Source of the DNA: Spirochaeta africana DSM 8902
GTDB taxonomy: Bacteria > Spirochaetota > Spirochaetia > DSM-27196 > DSM-8902
Direction: 5' to 3'
DNA length: 64,000 bases
Assembly: GCF_000242595.2 (NCBI RefSeq)
Contig: NC_017098.1
Span: 744,001-808,000 of the forward strand
Shown here: positions 34,058-42,481 of the stretch, piece by piece
Layout of the letters: every line of letters starts with the position of its first letter
Numbering within the stretch: position 1 is the stretch's first letter
Made by a program: the position numbers and the translations under genes
Notes under the pieces: model-generated
What the model was told of the DNA's origin: nothing
Databases searched by the model: none
The model's input: the letters and a program-made list of their open reading frames with translations, nothing else

Positions 34058-35152
34058 ATGGTGGACAATGTTTTGATACTTGCCGGTGGTTCCGGTACCC
34101 GATTATGGCCTGCATCCACGCGAACCCGTCCCAAACAGTTCATGGAGCTGGGAGACGGGGTGTCGCTGCTGGCCAAGGCGGTTGAGCGTGCCCGCTGTGC
34201 CTGTCCCCATGGCAAGGTGGTGGTGGTAACCCATCACAGCCAGGTCGACCAGACCGCCGAGGTGCTGATTTCCGAGGCCCCCGGCAGCGGAGCGGTGGTG
34301 CTGCCCGAGCCAATGGCCCGCAACACCGCACCGGCCATCACCGCCGGGCTGCGTTACCTCGAGTCGCGCAGCGAGGCAGGAATCACCCTGGTGCTGCCTG
34401 CTGATCACCTGATCACCCCGCTGGAGGAGTTCGCCGACGACATGGAGCGTGGGGCAGCGCTGGCCCGCGATGGCAACCTGGTAACCTTCGGCATAAAACC
34501 GACCCGTCCCGAAACCGGTTACGGCTATATCGAGGCTGGCGCACCGGTCCTGCAGGGGCGTGCGGTGCGTAACTTCTGCGAAAAGCCCGACAGGAAAACC
34601 GCCGAGGAGTATGTCGAGGCCGGCACCTATCTCTGGAACTCCGGGATGTTCATGTTTGACAGCGCGGTATTCCTGCAGGAGCTGGAGAAGCTGCAGCCCG
34701 AGATCCTGCAGGGGCTGCCGGCCGACCCTGAACTCTTCCCGCAGCACGGCGAGGAGGTCCCGATTATCGGCGACCAGGGTGCCCTGGAGCATCGATATGC
34801 CCACCTGCCGAACATCTCGGTGGACTATGCCGTTATGGAGAAGAGCGAGCTGTGTACCGTGGTCGAGGCCCGCTTCCGCTGGAACGATGTCGGCAGCTGG
34901 GACGAGGTCGCCGTGATTGCCCCCGAACTGCATGACCGCACCTGGAACCCCGAGGGGGACACCCCGGTTATCCAGATCGGCAGCGGCGAGAACTTTGTAT
35001 TTGCCGACCAGCCGGTTGCCCTGATCGGGGTAAGCGACCTGCATATCGTCCAGAAGAACGGCATGCTGCTGATCGCCCGCAAGGGCCAGGCCCAAAAGGT
35101 CAAGGACGTGGTCGAGCAGCTGCGCAGCGACGGCGCCGTAGACTTTACCTGA
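34058..35152 (+). CDS. Mannose-1-phosphate guanylyltransferase
   Basis: 364 residues making GDP-mannose from mannose-1-phosphate and GTP. Signature ILAGGSGTRLWPASTRTRPKQF, then LPEPMARNTAPAI, LPADHLI, ETGYGYIE and FCEKPD. It lacks the C-terminal isomerase domain of two-domain AlgA/ManC enzymes. AAGGAGGA precedes the ATG. GDP-mannose would feed envelope glycans. It is followed 11 nt later by the asparaginase-like gene. Confidence 0.92.
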   Translation: MVDNVLILAGGSGTRLWPASTRTRPKQFMELGDGVSLLAKAVERARCACPHGKVVVVTHHSQVDQTAEVLISEAPGSGAVVLPEPMARNTAPAITAGLRYLESRSEAGITLVLPADHLITPLEEFADDMERGAALARDGNLVTFGIKPTRPETGYGYIEAGAPVLQGRAVRNFCEKPDRKTAEEYVEAGTYLWNSGMFMFDSAVFLQELEKLQPEILQGLPADPELFPQHGEEVPIIGDQGALEHRYAHLPNISVDYAVMEKSELCTVVEARFRWNDVGSWDEVAVIAPELHDRTWNPEGDTPVIQIGSGENFVFADQPVALIGVSDLHIVQKNGMLLIARKGQAQKVKDVVEQLRSDGAVDFT

Positions 35153-35163
35153 GCCCCGGCCGC

Positions 35164-35724
35164 ATGAACCAGCCGCCGGATACCCGGGAAACCCTGTGGC
35201 GCAGCCCCTGGAGCGACAGCGACGACCCCGAGCTGCGCATCATTATAACCGGCGGCACCTTCGACAAGCGCTACGACGCTATCTCGGGGCAGCTGGGCTT
35301 TGCCGGCACCCATCTGCCGGACATCCTGCAGCGGGTGCGCTGCAGCTACCCGGTGGTACTGGAGCTGAACCAGCTGATCGACAGCCTGGACATGCAGCCC
35401 GAACACCACCGCGGCATCGTCGACAGCTGTCGCCGCTCCCCCCAGCGCCGGATCGTGATAACCCACGGCACCGACCGTCTGCAGCACACCGCCCGCGAGC
35501 TCTGCCAGGCCGGACTGGACGCCGCCATAGTGCTGACCGGTGCCATGATCCCCTACAGCATCTCCAACAGCGAATCCCTGTTCAACCTCGGCAGCGCCAT
35601 CGCCGCCGCCGGCATCCTGCCCCCCGGTGTCTACGCCGCCATGAACGGCCGCATCTTTGCCGGAAGCGAAGTCCGGAAAGACCCCCGCCACGGCATTTTT
35701 CTCGGTCACAAACCGACAATTTAA
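35164..35724 (+). CDS. Short asparaginase-like protein
   Basis: 186 residues covering only the N-terminal asparaginase domain. Both catalytic threonine regions are there: IIITGGTFDKRYD and ITHGTDRLQHTA, as well as VLTGAMIPYS. Ordinary asparaginases have about 330 residues and a second domain; short forms of 160-180 residues are known as a separate group of unknown function. The stop is natural and no remnant of the second domain follows, so this is the short form rather than a truncation. Confidence 0.78.
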   Translation: MNQPPDTRETLWRSPWSDSDDPELRIIITGGTFDKRYDAISGQLGFAGTHLPDILQRVRCSYPVVLELNQLIDSLDMQPEHHRGIVDSCRRSPQRRIVITHGTDRLQHTARELCQAGLDAAIVLTGAMIPYSISNSESLFNLGSAIAAAGILPPGVYAAMNGRIFAGSEVRKDPRHGIFLGHKPTI

Positions 35725-35756
35725 CCGATATTTGACTATCTTGATGCGGTGTTTTA

Positions 35757-35785
35757 TTGACAGCGTTGAATTCCGAACCTATACT
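35757..35785 (+). promoter_or_regulatory. Strong promoter of the beta-barrel protein gene
   Basis: Perfect TTGACA (35757-35762), 17 bp, TATACT (35780-35785): the closest match to consensus in the window. The leader is about 50 nt and carries GAGGAGGA before the ATG. Confidence 0.8.
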
Positions 35786-35842
35786 GAGTTTAAATTCTAC
35801 ACAGGAAACGTATGTTTTCTGAAAACAAAAGAGGAGGAAACG

Positions 35843-37741
35843 ATGAAAAAGTTTCTTGTTTTTCTGCTGGCATTCATGCTGATCGGCATGGCTGTTGTGG
35901 CGCAGGAAGAAGCTGAAGAGAGCGTATGGACTCTCGAACCCGAAGTAACCTGGGGTTTCTCGGGCAGCTTTGAAACTCAGCTGCTGAAGGCCAACACTAC
36001 CGACACCTTTGACAACAGCGGTGATCCGGATGCTTCTTTCAATCCCTTCGGTCTGAATGCGAACAAGTTCGTAGTCAGCCCCTGGATTGAAATGGACTGG
36101 GATCGCCTGACCGTCAAGGCAGAAGGCCGCTACGACGCCTTCCGCGACGACGATGATGACTGGAGTGAAGTAAAGATCACCAGCATCTGGCATAACCTGT
36201 TCGGCTTCGAGATCAAGTCCGAGGTCAAATGGGACAACGAAGACGTAAATGACCCTGCTCTTGCTGGTGACCCGACCCTGGTCAACTTTGGCCATAGCGT
36301 TACCGCTACCCTGGACCGCCTGGACGAGGAAGGTATCAAGTTCTGGGCCAAGTACGATGCAGGCGAGGTATTTGCTCTGGGGAACATCACCGAGTTTGGC
36401 GATGGACTGCAGGGTATCTTCGAGGATTTCGAGGAACTCGGGTTCGAACTGGACACCGACGGACTCGGCGCCGAGCTGGTATACGACAACACCACCATGG
36501 AATTCGGTACCGCATGGGTAGAAGCCCGTGACATGTTCGGCCTGTGGACCATGCTGGTAAACACCACCGACGCCATGGAACTGCGCATCGACGACCTGGA
36601 CACCGATGTAACCATCGATCGCGATGCCTTCGGCATTGGCGAAGACAACAACATCCTGGATCCTGCAGAAGGCGATCTGGTTAACGTAAAGCACACCCTG
36701 GCGCTCCTGGAAGGCCTGAACCTGACCATCGCCACCGTTGTGCCGACCGAAGACGAAACCTTGGTGGACTGGCTCAAGCAGGATTACCTGAGCGTTGGTG
36801 CTGATTATGCCCTCGAAGGCGTTGGTACCATCGGTGTTGGTGCACTGCTGAACAAGGACTATGTTGCGGTTGATGATGCCCTGATTGTTCCTTTGGGTTC
36901 ACTTGTAGAGGCTCCGACCCTGCATATTGCCAACTTTGCCAACTGGGGTGTACATGGCGACAACATCGTATGGGGTCCTGGCTTCTGGCTGGATGCCAAC
37001 CTGGGCGAAATCCTGGGTGAAGGCATGGATCTGTTTGCCTGGGCCGATGCACGCCTTGGCAGCTTTGTAGACAACGAAGACTCTGAGGCTAATGACGATG
37101 GCGTGTTCGAGGTTGAAATCGGTCGGGTAACCAAGCTGAACCTTGGTGCCGAGTTCGGCATGCAGCTGAACGAAGCCCTCAAGATCAGCGCTGCTGGTCG
37201 TTTCGGTATGGGTCTTGGCTACGACTACGAAGCAGTAGCCGGCGACAGCTGGGGTGACCTGGTTAAAGATCCGGTAGACAATGATGACAACTACGTTGCC
37301 AGCAACTTTAACGAAGGTAACTGGCTGCGACACAATGTCTATGACATCACCACGCTGGAAGCCAATGTTCGTGCTGACATGACCCTCAGCGAAACCCTGA
37401 GCGTATGGGGTATGAACAAGTTCCACCTGAACAACATCGACCTTACCCAGCGTTTTGACGATGGCGGCTTCGCATTCGGTGCAGAAACCGTGGACAATGT
37501 TTACGGCTATGCTTCTACCAACACCGTTGAACTCGGGTTCGACGCTGTTGCCTCCGAGCGCACCAACTTCAAGATGTCCCTGGCCTACGATCTGTTCCTC
37601 GGTACTCCGAGCGCTTCCGATCTGTATGCCGATGGCGCATCTGAAGACGACGAAGCCTTCGTAGATGCCTACTACGGCGAGTGGAAGTCACTGAACTTCA
37701 ACCCGTGGCGTCTGTCGGCCGAATGGGTATACAGCTACTAA
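35843..37741 (+). CDS. Probable major outer-membrane beta-barrel protein
   Basis: 632 residues with a signal peptide (MKKFLVFLLAFMLIGMAVVAQ). The mature protein is acidic, rich in Asp/Asn/Gly and alternating aromatic strands (for example WIEMDWDRLTVKAEGRYDAF), and ends in aromatic residues (SAEWVYSY), as outer-membrane barrels do. A near-consensus promoter, a strong ribosome site, uniform codon choice and a strong terminator indicate high expression. A porin or major surface protein is the likely role. No named family is recognised. Confidence 0.75.
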   Translation: MKKFLVFLLAFMLIGMAVVAQEEAEESVWTLEPEVTWGFSGSFETQLLKANTTDTFDNSGDPDASFNPFGLNANKFVVSPWIEMDWDRLTVKAEGRYDAFRDDDDDWSEVKITSIWHNLFGFEIKSEVKWDNEDVNDPALAGDPTLVNFGHSVTATLDRLDEEGIKFWAKYDAGEVFALGNITEFGDGLQGIFEDFEELGFELDTDGLGAELVYDNTTMEFGTAWVEARDMFGLWTMLVNTTDAMELRIDDLDTDVTIDRDAFGIGEDNNILDPAEGDLVNVKHTLALLEGLNLTIATVVPTEDETLVDWLKQDYLSVGADYALEGVGTIGVGALLNKDYVAVDDALIVPLGSLVEAPTLHIANFANWGVHGDNIVWGPGFWLDANLGEILGEGMDLFAWADARLGSFVDNEDSEANDDGVFEVEIGRVTKLNLGAEFGMQLNEALKISAAGRFGMGLGYDYEAVAGDSWGDLVKDPVDNDDNYVASNFNEGNWLRHNVYDITTLEANVRADMTLSETLSVWGMNKFHLNNIDLTQRFDDGGFAFGAETVDNVYGYASTNTVELGFDAVASERTNFKMSLAYDLFLGTPSASDLYADGASEDDEAFVDAYYGEWKSLNFNPWRLSAEWVYSY

Positions 37742-37782
37742 GCTGAACCCCGGCTGAGTATGCTTCGGCATACCGACCACAA

Positions 37783-37810
37783 GCCGCTCCTTCGGGGGCG
37801 GCTTTTTTTT
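37783..37810 (+). terminator. Intrinsic terminator of the beta-barrel gene
   Basis: Stem GCCGCTCC / GGGGCGGC (one G-U pair) closed by a TTCG tetraloop, followed by eight Ts. The hairpin is identical to the one at 41318-41337. Confidence 0.93.
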
Positions 37811-37817
37811 GGCGAAT

Positions 37818-37846
37818 TTGCGATTCCTGACAAATACCCATACACT
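37818..37846 (+). promoter_or_regulatory. Promoter of the lipoprotein-subtilase pair
   Basis: TTGCGA (37818-37823), 17 bp, TACACT (37841-37846), starting 8 nt after the preceding terminator. The predicted leader is about 10 nt. Confidence 0.5.
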
Positions 37847-37862
37847 CGGTGTGGGGGTAACT

Positions 37863-39236
37863 ATGTATAGATACAGATCTGGAGGTCTGCTCTGTGTGCT
37901 TTGCGCGTTGGTGATTGTATATGGCGGATGCAATCTCTTTTCAGATAATTCCGATGACGGTCCTCGTTCGCCGCGTCGGCATACCGGCACCGTGACTCAC
38001 GCCCGGGGGGGGGAGCCGGTAGCCGGGGTGCAGGTGCGCATCTATCGCGAGCAGCAGGATACCGAACCGCTGGCGGTGGAGGTCTCAAACCGTAATGGAA
38101 TTTTCCGTTTTCCCGAGGAGTTTGACGGCAGCTATTTTATTTCTGCAGTGCACAGCGGCTATGCAGCCAGTACCCTGCAGGGGGTTATCGAGGAGGGGCG
38201 CTACGATCCGGTTCCGGTTGTGCTGCAGAAACCGTTGTCACAGGACTGGCCGATCCAGGCACCCGAGCTGTCTTTTACCGATATAGAGGATTTTGCGGTT
38301 ATAGATGGGGATGTGGATTTTTCCTATGGGGTGAATTTTGCCGGTTCCCTCTATCCGCGATTTCGTTATGCCGGTCTCGGCTATGATGTGAGCGACTGGA
38401 ATCGTATCTCCAGTAATACCGATGATGTGGTGTTTGACGCTGCAACCCTGCCGACTGGTCGTCAGGTGGTACAGGTTGTTGTCTACGATTCCAACAACAA
38501 TCGTTCGGCTCGTATCATTCCGATTACCATCGCCGAGCGCCCGCATCAGAGTGTTCCGAAGCTCAGTGCCGAAGACATTGATGCTTTGTTGTTTCGGGTA
38601 AGTGGAGAAAACCTCAGGCTTTTCGATCACGGGGATGAATATACTGTTATGCTGTGGGAGGCCATCATCGCGCCACCGGATGGTACACTGGCCGACGCTG
38701 TCATTTTATCGGTTGGCAGAAGCTCCAACGGGCCGTTCCGGTATGTCGGTGAATCCCGCAGTATGGGAGCCGACGAGGTCTTCTGGGATACTACCTTTAC
38801 GGGGTATACACCAGGTGACACCCTGTACCTGCGCTTTCAGTATATCTATCAGGGGGTAACCGGTGCCGGCTACATTCAGGCTGTCCCACTGCCAGCCGCT
38901 TATTCCCTGCGGCTGGCTTCCCCAGCGGATAATGCCGTAATAGCTGGTGATGCTATCCAGTTTACCTGGGATGTGGGCGAAATCGCCGGGGGATATCCCG
39001 ATAACATTTCCCAGGAAATACTTATCTACACATACACTGGCGAGCTGGTGTTTCGCATGGCGGTGCCGGGATCTCAAACCGCTCTCTCCATACCTGTGCA
39101 TGTCCTGCCAGTGGATACCCTGCTGCGTTGGGATATCTCCAGTTGGGTTACCGGTACCTACAGTGACTCGCGCCCGAAGCCCGGGTTCGGGGCCAACAAC
39201 GGGCCGCGCTATTTTACTGTTTCGGGGGGTGAGTAA
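37863..39236 (+). CDS. Lipoprotein with carboxypeptidase-regulatory-like domain
   Basis: 457 residues. Lipobox VIVYGGC (cysteine 23). After a Ser/Asp-rich linker, HTGTVTHARGGEPVAGVQVRIYREQ to NGIFRFPEEFDGSYFISAVHSGYAAST is a carboxypeptidase-regulatory-like (transthyretin-type) beta domain. Two further beta-sandwich, Ig-like regions follow. The protein ends YFTVSGGE. The stop overlaps the next start by one base (TAATG), so it is translated together with the subtilase and is probably its surface partner, carrier or inhibitor. Confidence 0.72.
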   Translation: MYRYRSGGLLCVLCALVIVYGGCNLFSDNSDDGPRSPRRHTGTVTHARGGEPVAGVQVRIYREQQDTEPLAVEVSNRNGIFRFPEEFDGSYFISAVHSGYAASTLQGVIEEGRYDPVPVVLQKPLSQDWPIQAPELSFTDIEDFAVIDGDVDFSYGVNFAGSLYPRFRYAGLGYDVSDWNRISSNTDDVVFDAATLPTGRQVVQVVVYDSNNNRSARIIPITIAERPHQSVPKLSAEDIDALLFRVSGENLRLFDHGDEYTVMLWEAIIAPPDGTLADAVILSVGRSSNGPFRYVGESRSMGADEVFWDTTFTGYTPGDTLYLRFQYIYQGVTGAGYIQAVPLPAAYSLRLASPADNAVIAGDAIQFTWDVGEIAGGYPDNISQEILIYTYTGELVFRMAVPGSQTALSIPVHVLPVDTLLRWDISSWVTGTYSDSRPKPGFGANNGPRYFTVSGGE

Positions 39237-41302
39237 TGATTCGCGTACTATATGGGTATTTGGTTGTGTTGCTGGTGTCGGGGCTGGTGATTACCGGCTG
39301 TAACATTACCGGGTCGGGAATTTCCGGATCTGCTGCGGATCCGGGAGGCCCGGTCGAGCCTGCAAGTCCGGACGAGTACCGGATAGCCGGTGCATACGAG
39401 GTTCGCCTGCAGCCGGATGTAGCCGGTCGCCTGACAGAGGTAGCCACTGAACTTGCACAGATCCCGGGGGTATCGGTTGGCCGCCATATTGCCGTTGGCC
39501 GATCGCATTATCTCACCGCCTCCATCGATACTGCAGCCGGGCTGGCAGCCGTGCGGTCCATGCCGGATATACAGTTTGTGGAACAGCAGGTGCGCTACCG
39601 GGGTTTCAGCGAACCGGATGCGACGTTCATAGGCCGGCAGTATGCACTGGCGGTGGCTGATCTGTTCGAGGCATGGCCGCTTTCTACCGGCAGCGAGGAT
39701 GTTGTGGTGGCGGTAGCCGATACCGGCATCCGGGGCAGCCATAGTGATTTTGCTCATGAACGATTTGTCGATGGCTGGAACAGCATCGCATCTGCGGTAA
39801 TACCAGCTGGCGACGATGCCGACGATCAGGGGCATGGGACCCATGTGGCCGGTATTATCGGTGCCGATGGCGCCAATAGCGCTGGCATAGCCGGGGCAGC
39901 CTGGAATGTCACGCTTATGGACATAAAGGTACTTGGCGGCGACGGCAGCGGAACCTCGGCTGGTATCGCTGAGGGTGTGGTGCAGGCGGTAGAGAGGGGG
40001 GCTGACATCATCAACATGAGCCTGGGTGGTCCGATGCCCAACGTGCTCATGGCCGAGGCCATTGCCTACGCCCATCAGAGCGACGTTCTGGTGGTGGTTT
40101 CGATGGGCAACAATAATGACCGCCGGCGCCAGTTCCCGGCCTCCTATCCCGGTGTAATGGCGGTTGGTGCAACCGATGGGAATGAGGAGCGTTCTACCTT
40201 CAGCAGCATGGGGGGGCATATGTGGATAACTGCTCCGGGAACCCGAATATTCTCCACCTTGCGTAATGGGTCGCATGGTTATATGAGCGGGACATCCATG
40301 TCGGCGCCGCTGGTTGCCGGGGTCGCCGCACTGGTTCGATCGGTTAACCCGGAGCTTACTGCACCACAGGTGATGGAGGTTATGCGTGACACTGCCCTGG
40401 ACTATGGCACCGCAGGATTCAACGAGGAGTTCGGCTACGGCATGGTTCAGGCTGCAGCAGCGGTTCAGACTGCCCTTGATCTTGCAGACCCGGAGAGTCA
40501 GGCGGTGGACACCCTCGGCAGCCTGCGGGTTCGCTTCAGCCACGATAGTATGGAAATCTTTATGGGAACCCCGGTGCTGCTTATTGACCAGTCAACCGGA
40601 AAGGTGCGCTCTGTAGCCATGATCGGGCAGGGAGAATTCAGCCAGGAGTGGGACGATAATCAGCCTGGCGATACCTGGTTTCAGCATATTCCGGCCGGGC
40701 AGTACCAGCTGGTAATGAATTCCGGGATGTCTAACCGGATAAGTCAGTCGGTAGAGATTACTCCCGGGGAAACAATCACCCAGGCCATCGATATAGAATT
40801 CCTTGATGCTGTGCCGATCGGGGTAGCAACCACCCCTGCGTACGAAGAGTATCTTGAATGGGAGTATGCCGATGTACGGCTGCGGATGTATCTGGGGGAT
40901 GATCCTGAGCCATTCGCAGACGAGAGCTACCGTGAGGGACCGCCGTTGGGTAGTCTCCTGGATGCGTTCCCGGTCTACACTCACGGTTTTGACCCCGAAG
41001 GAGAACCGCTGTATATCCAGCTTTCCATCGTCGATGACCCGGTGGATGAGTTTACCACACCCGAGCTGGGTTGGAGCAAGGGCGCGATCACCCTGCAGGT
41101 AGACTACGAGCAAGGGGTAAACGATACACTCAGCATGTGGTACAGCCTTGAGCAGTATCCACGTGATTACTGGGATTCGTATACCAGCCGCGAGGAAGCC
41201 TATCCGCTTGTTCTGGGCAGCAGACTGCCAGTCCATCTGACCCATCCTGACAATCCTGAGGGGAGCGGATCCGAAGAGGTCTGGTTCAAGCTGGCATTCT
41301 GA
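39236..41302 (+). CDS. Subtilisin-like serine protease lipoprotein
   Basis: 688 residues. Lipobox GLVITGC (cysteine 22), an inhibitor-like propeptide (about 45-125), then the S8 peptidase domain with the full triad: D162 in AVADTGIRGSH, H200 in GHGTHVAG and S354 in GTSMSAP, plus the oxyanion region VVSMGNNND. After about residue 420 comes a C-terminal region of about 260 residues with beta-sandwich character. The enzyme should be anchored in the envelope and may act on surface proteins or external protein. It ends with a terminator 16 nt on. Confidence 0.92.
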   Translation: MIRVLYGYLVVLLVSGLVITGCNITGSGISGSAADPGGPVEPASPDEYRIAGAYEVRLQPDVAGRLTEVATELAQIPGVSVGRHIAVGRSHYLTASIDTAAGLAAVRSMPDIQFVEQQVRYRGFSEPDATFIGRQYALAVADLFEAWPLSTGSEDVVVAVADTGIRGSHSDFAHERFVDGWNSIASAVIPAGDDADDQGHGTHVAGIIGADGANSAGIAGAAWNVTLMDIKVLGGDGSGTSAGIAEGVVQAVERGADIINMSLGGPMPNVLMAEAIAYAHQSDVLVVVSMGNNNDRRRQFPASYPGVMAVGATDGNEERSTFSSMGGHMWITAPGTRIFSTLRNGSHGYMSGTSMSAPLVAGVAALVRSVNPELTAPQVMEVMRDTALDYGTAGFNEEFGYGMVQAAAAVQTALDLADPESQAVDTLGSLRVRFSHDSMEIFMGTPVLLIDQSTGKVRSVAMIGQGEFSQEWDDNQPGDTWFQHIPAGQYQLVMNSGMSNRISQSVEITPGETITQAIDIEFLDAVPIGVATTPAYEEYLEWEYADVRLRMYLGDDPEPFADESYREGPPLGSLLDAFPVYTHGFDPEGEPLYIQLSIVDDPVDEFTTPELGWSKGAITLQVDYEQGVNDTLSMWYSLEQYPRDYWDSYTSREEAYPLVLGSRLPVHLTHPDNPEGSGSEEVWFKLAF

Positions 41303-41317
41303 TCTTCGTGCCGAGCA

Positions 41318-41344
41318 GCCGCTCCTTCGGGGGCGGCTTTTTTT
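41318..41344 (+). terminator. Intrinsic terminator of the subtilase gene
   Basis: Stem GCCGCTCC / GGGGCGGC with a TTCG loop and seven Ts, the same hairpin sequence as at 37783-37802. Confidence 0.93.
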
Positions 41345-41384
41345 GCGCCGGGCTGGTACCCGGAAGGTGGGGGGGACGTGTGTG

Positions 41385-42374
41385 TCAGGTTGAGTGACGG
41401 GGTATCAGCGTGGTGTGCAGAACCTCGGCAATTGTCTGGTCGGGCTGCGTATTTTCTATCTGGGCAAGTAACAGATCTACTGCCCTGGCTCCGATCTCCT
41501 GGGTTGGCTGGCGCATCACGGTAATGGCGGGGGTTACTAATGGGGTCCACATGGTTTCGTCAATGCAGGCGAAAGCTACGTGTTCGGGGATCATGATCCC
41601 GAGTTCGTGCAAGCGACGAAATGCACCCGCAGCAATCAGTCCGTTGGTGGCGATTATTGCATCGGTGTTTGGCCGGTTTTTCAGGATTTCACCAACTGCA
41701 GCATAGCCATCGGTGTCGCGTGCCTGGATAAAGTGCAGTGTATCGCGGTGGATCGGGATGCCGAACTCTGACAGGGCTGTGCAGAACCCGTCGCTGCGCA
41801 GTTTTCCGGTGGTGCTGCCGGAGCCGGCGATCAGTACCGGGTTGGTCTTACCGGACTGCAGAATGTGTCGGGTCAGGCGGTAGCCGGCATCGTGATTGTC
41901 GATGGTAACCGAGCTGAGGTTCAGTTCCGGGTTCGCGCGGTCAATGATCACCGCCGGGATATGCCGTTCTGCCAGTAACCGGCTGGTCTGGCGAATATCG
42001 TGTGTCGGGGAGATTATGATGCCGGCTACGTTTTCATCGTACATTATGTCCAGGTACTGCCGTTCTTTGTCTTCTTTCTCATCGGTGTTGCACAGGAAAA
42101 TGTTATAGCCGTTCATGTAAGCAGCATCCTGTACCGCACGACTCACCAGGGTGAAGTAGGGGTTCTGGATGTCGGCCACGATCAAGCCGATAACATTGGA
42201 TTTCTGTGCCCGCAATGACCGTGCTACCCGGTTGGGGCGATAGTCCAGTTGTGCTATTGCTTCGTGCACCCGTTGTCGTACGCTGTCGCTTACCTTACTG
42301 GAGTTCGATAACACCCGGGAAACGGTAGCGGTGGACACCCCGGCCGCGGCTGCAACATCCTTGATGGTTTTCAT
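41385..42374 (-). CDS. LacI-family repressor of the fructose operon
   Basis: 329 residues. The N-terminal helix-turn-helix is TIKDVAAAAGVSTATVSRVLSNSSKVS with the hinge RPNRVARSLR. The effector domain begins VIGLIVADIQNPYFT and has the periplasmic-binding fold. It is divergent from the fructose PTS operon, with two palindromic operators between, so it most likely senses fructose-1-phosphate or a related sugar phosphate. No strong ribosome site stands before the ATG, which suggests low expression. Confidence 0.9.
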   Translation of the reverse strand: MKTIKDVAAAAGVSTATVSRVLSNSSKVSDSVRQRVHEAIAQLDYRPNRVARSLRAQKSNVIGLIVADIQNPYFTLVSRAVQDAAYMNGYNIFLCNTDEKEDKERQYLDIMYDENVAGIIISPTHDIRQTSRLLAERHIPAVIIDRANPELNLSSVTIDNHDAGYRLTRHILQSGKTNPVLIAGSGSTTGKLRSDGFCTALSEFGIPIHRDTLHFIQARDTDGYAAVGEILKNRPNTDAIIATNGLIAAGAFRRLHELGIMIPEHVAFACIDETMWTPLVTPAITVMRQPTQEIGARAVDLLLAQIENTQPDQTIAEVLHTTLIPRHST

Positions 42375-42416
42375 GCATATCCCCTCGATAGCCCATAATA
42401 GTCGAGAAATTTCTGC

Positions 42417-42445
42417 TTGACAACTGGTGTAATCGATTACATACT
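42417..42445 (+). promoter_or_regulatory. Promoter of the fructose PTS operon
   Basis: Perfect TTGACA (42417-42422), 17 bp, CATACT (42440-42445). The first operator lies inside the spacer and overlaps the -10; the second covers the predicted transcription start at about 42452. Confidence 0.75.
42428..42441. promoter_or_regulatory. LacI-type operator 1
   Basis: Perfect 14-bp palindrome TGTAATCGATTACA between the -35 and -10. Its centre contains the CG typical of LacI-family operators. Confidence 0.8.
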
Positions 42446-42450
42446 GGGAA

Positions 42451-42466
42451 ATGTAATCGATTACAT
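42451..42466. promoter_or_regulatory. LacI-type operator 2
   Basis: Perfect 16-bp palindrome ATGTAATCGATTACAT, with the same 14-bp core as operator 1, centres 24 bp apart. It covers the predicted start of transcription. Confidence 0.8.
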
Positions 42467-42481
42467 AGAAAGGAGTGCTGC

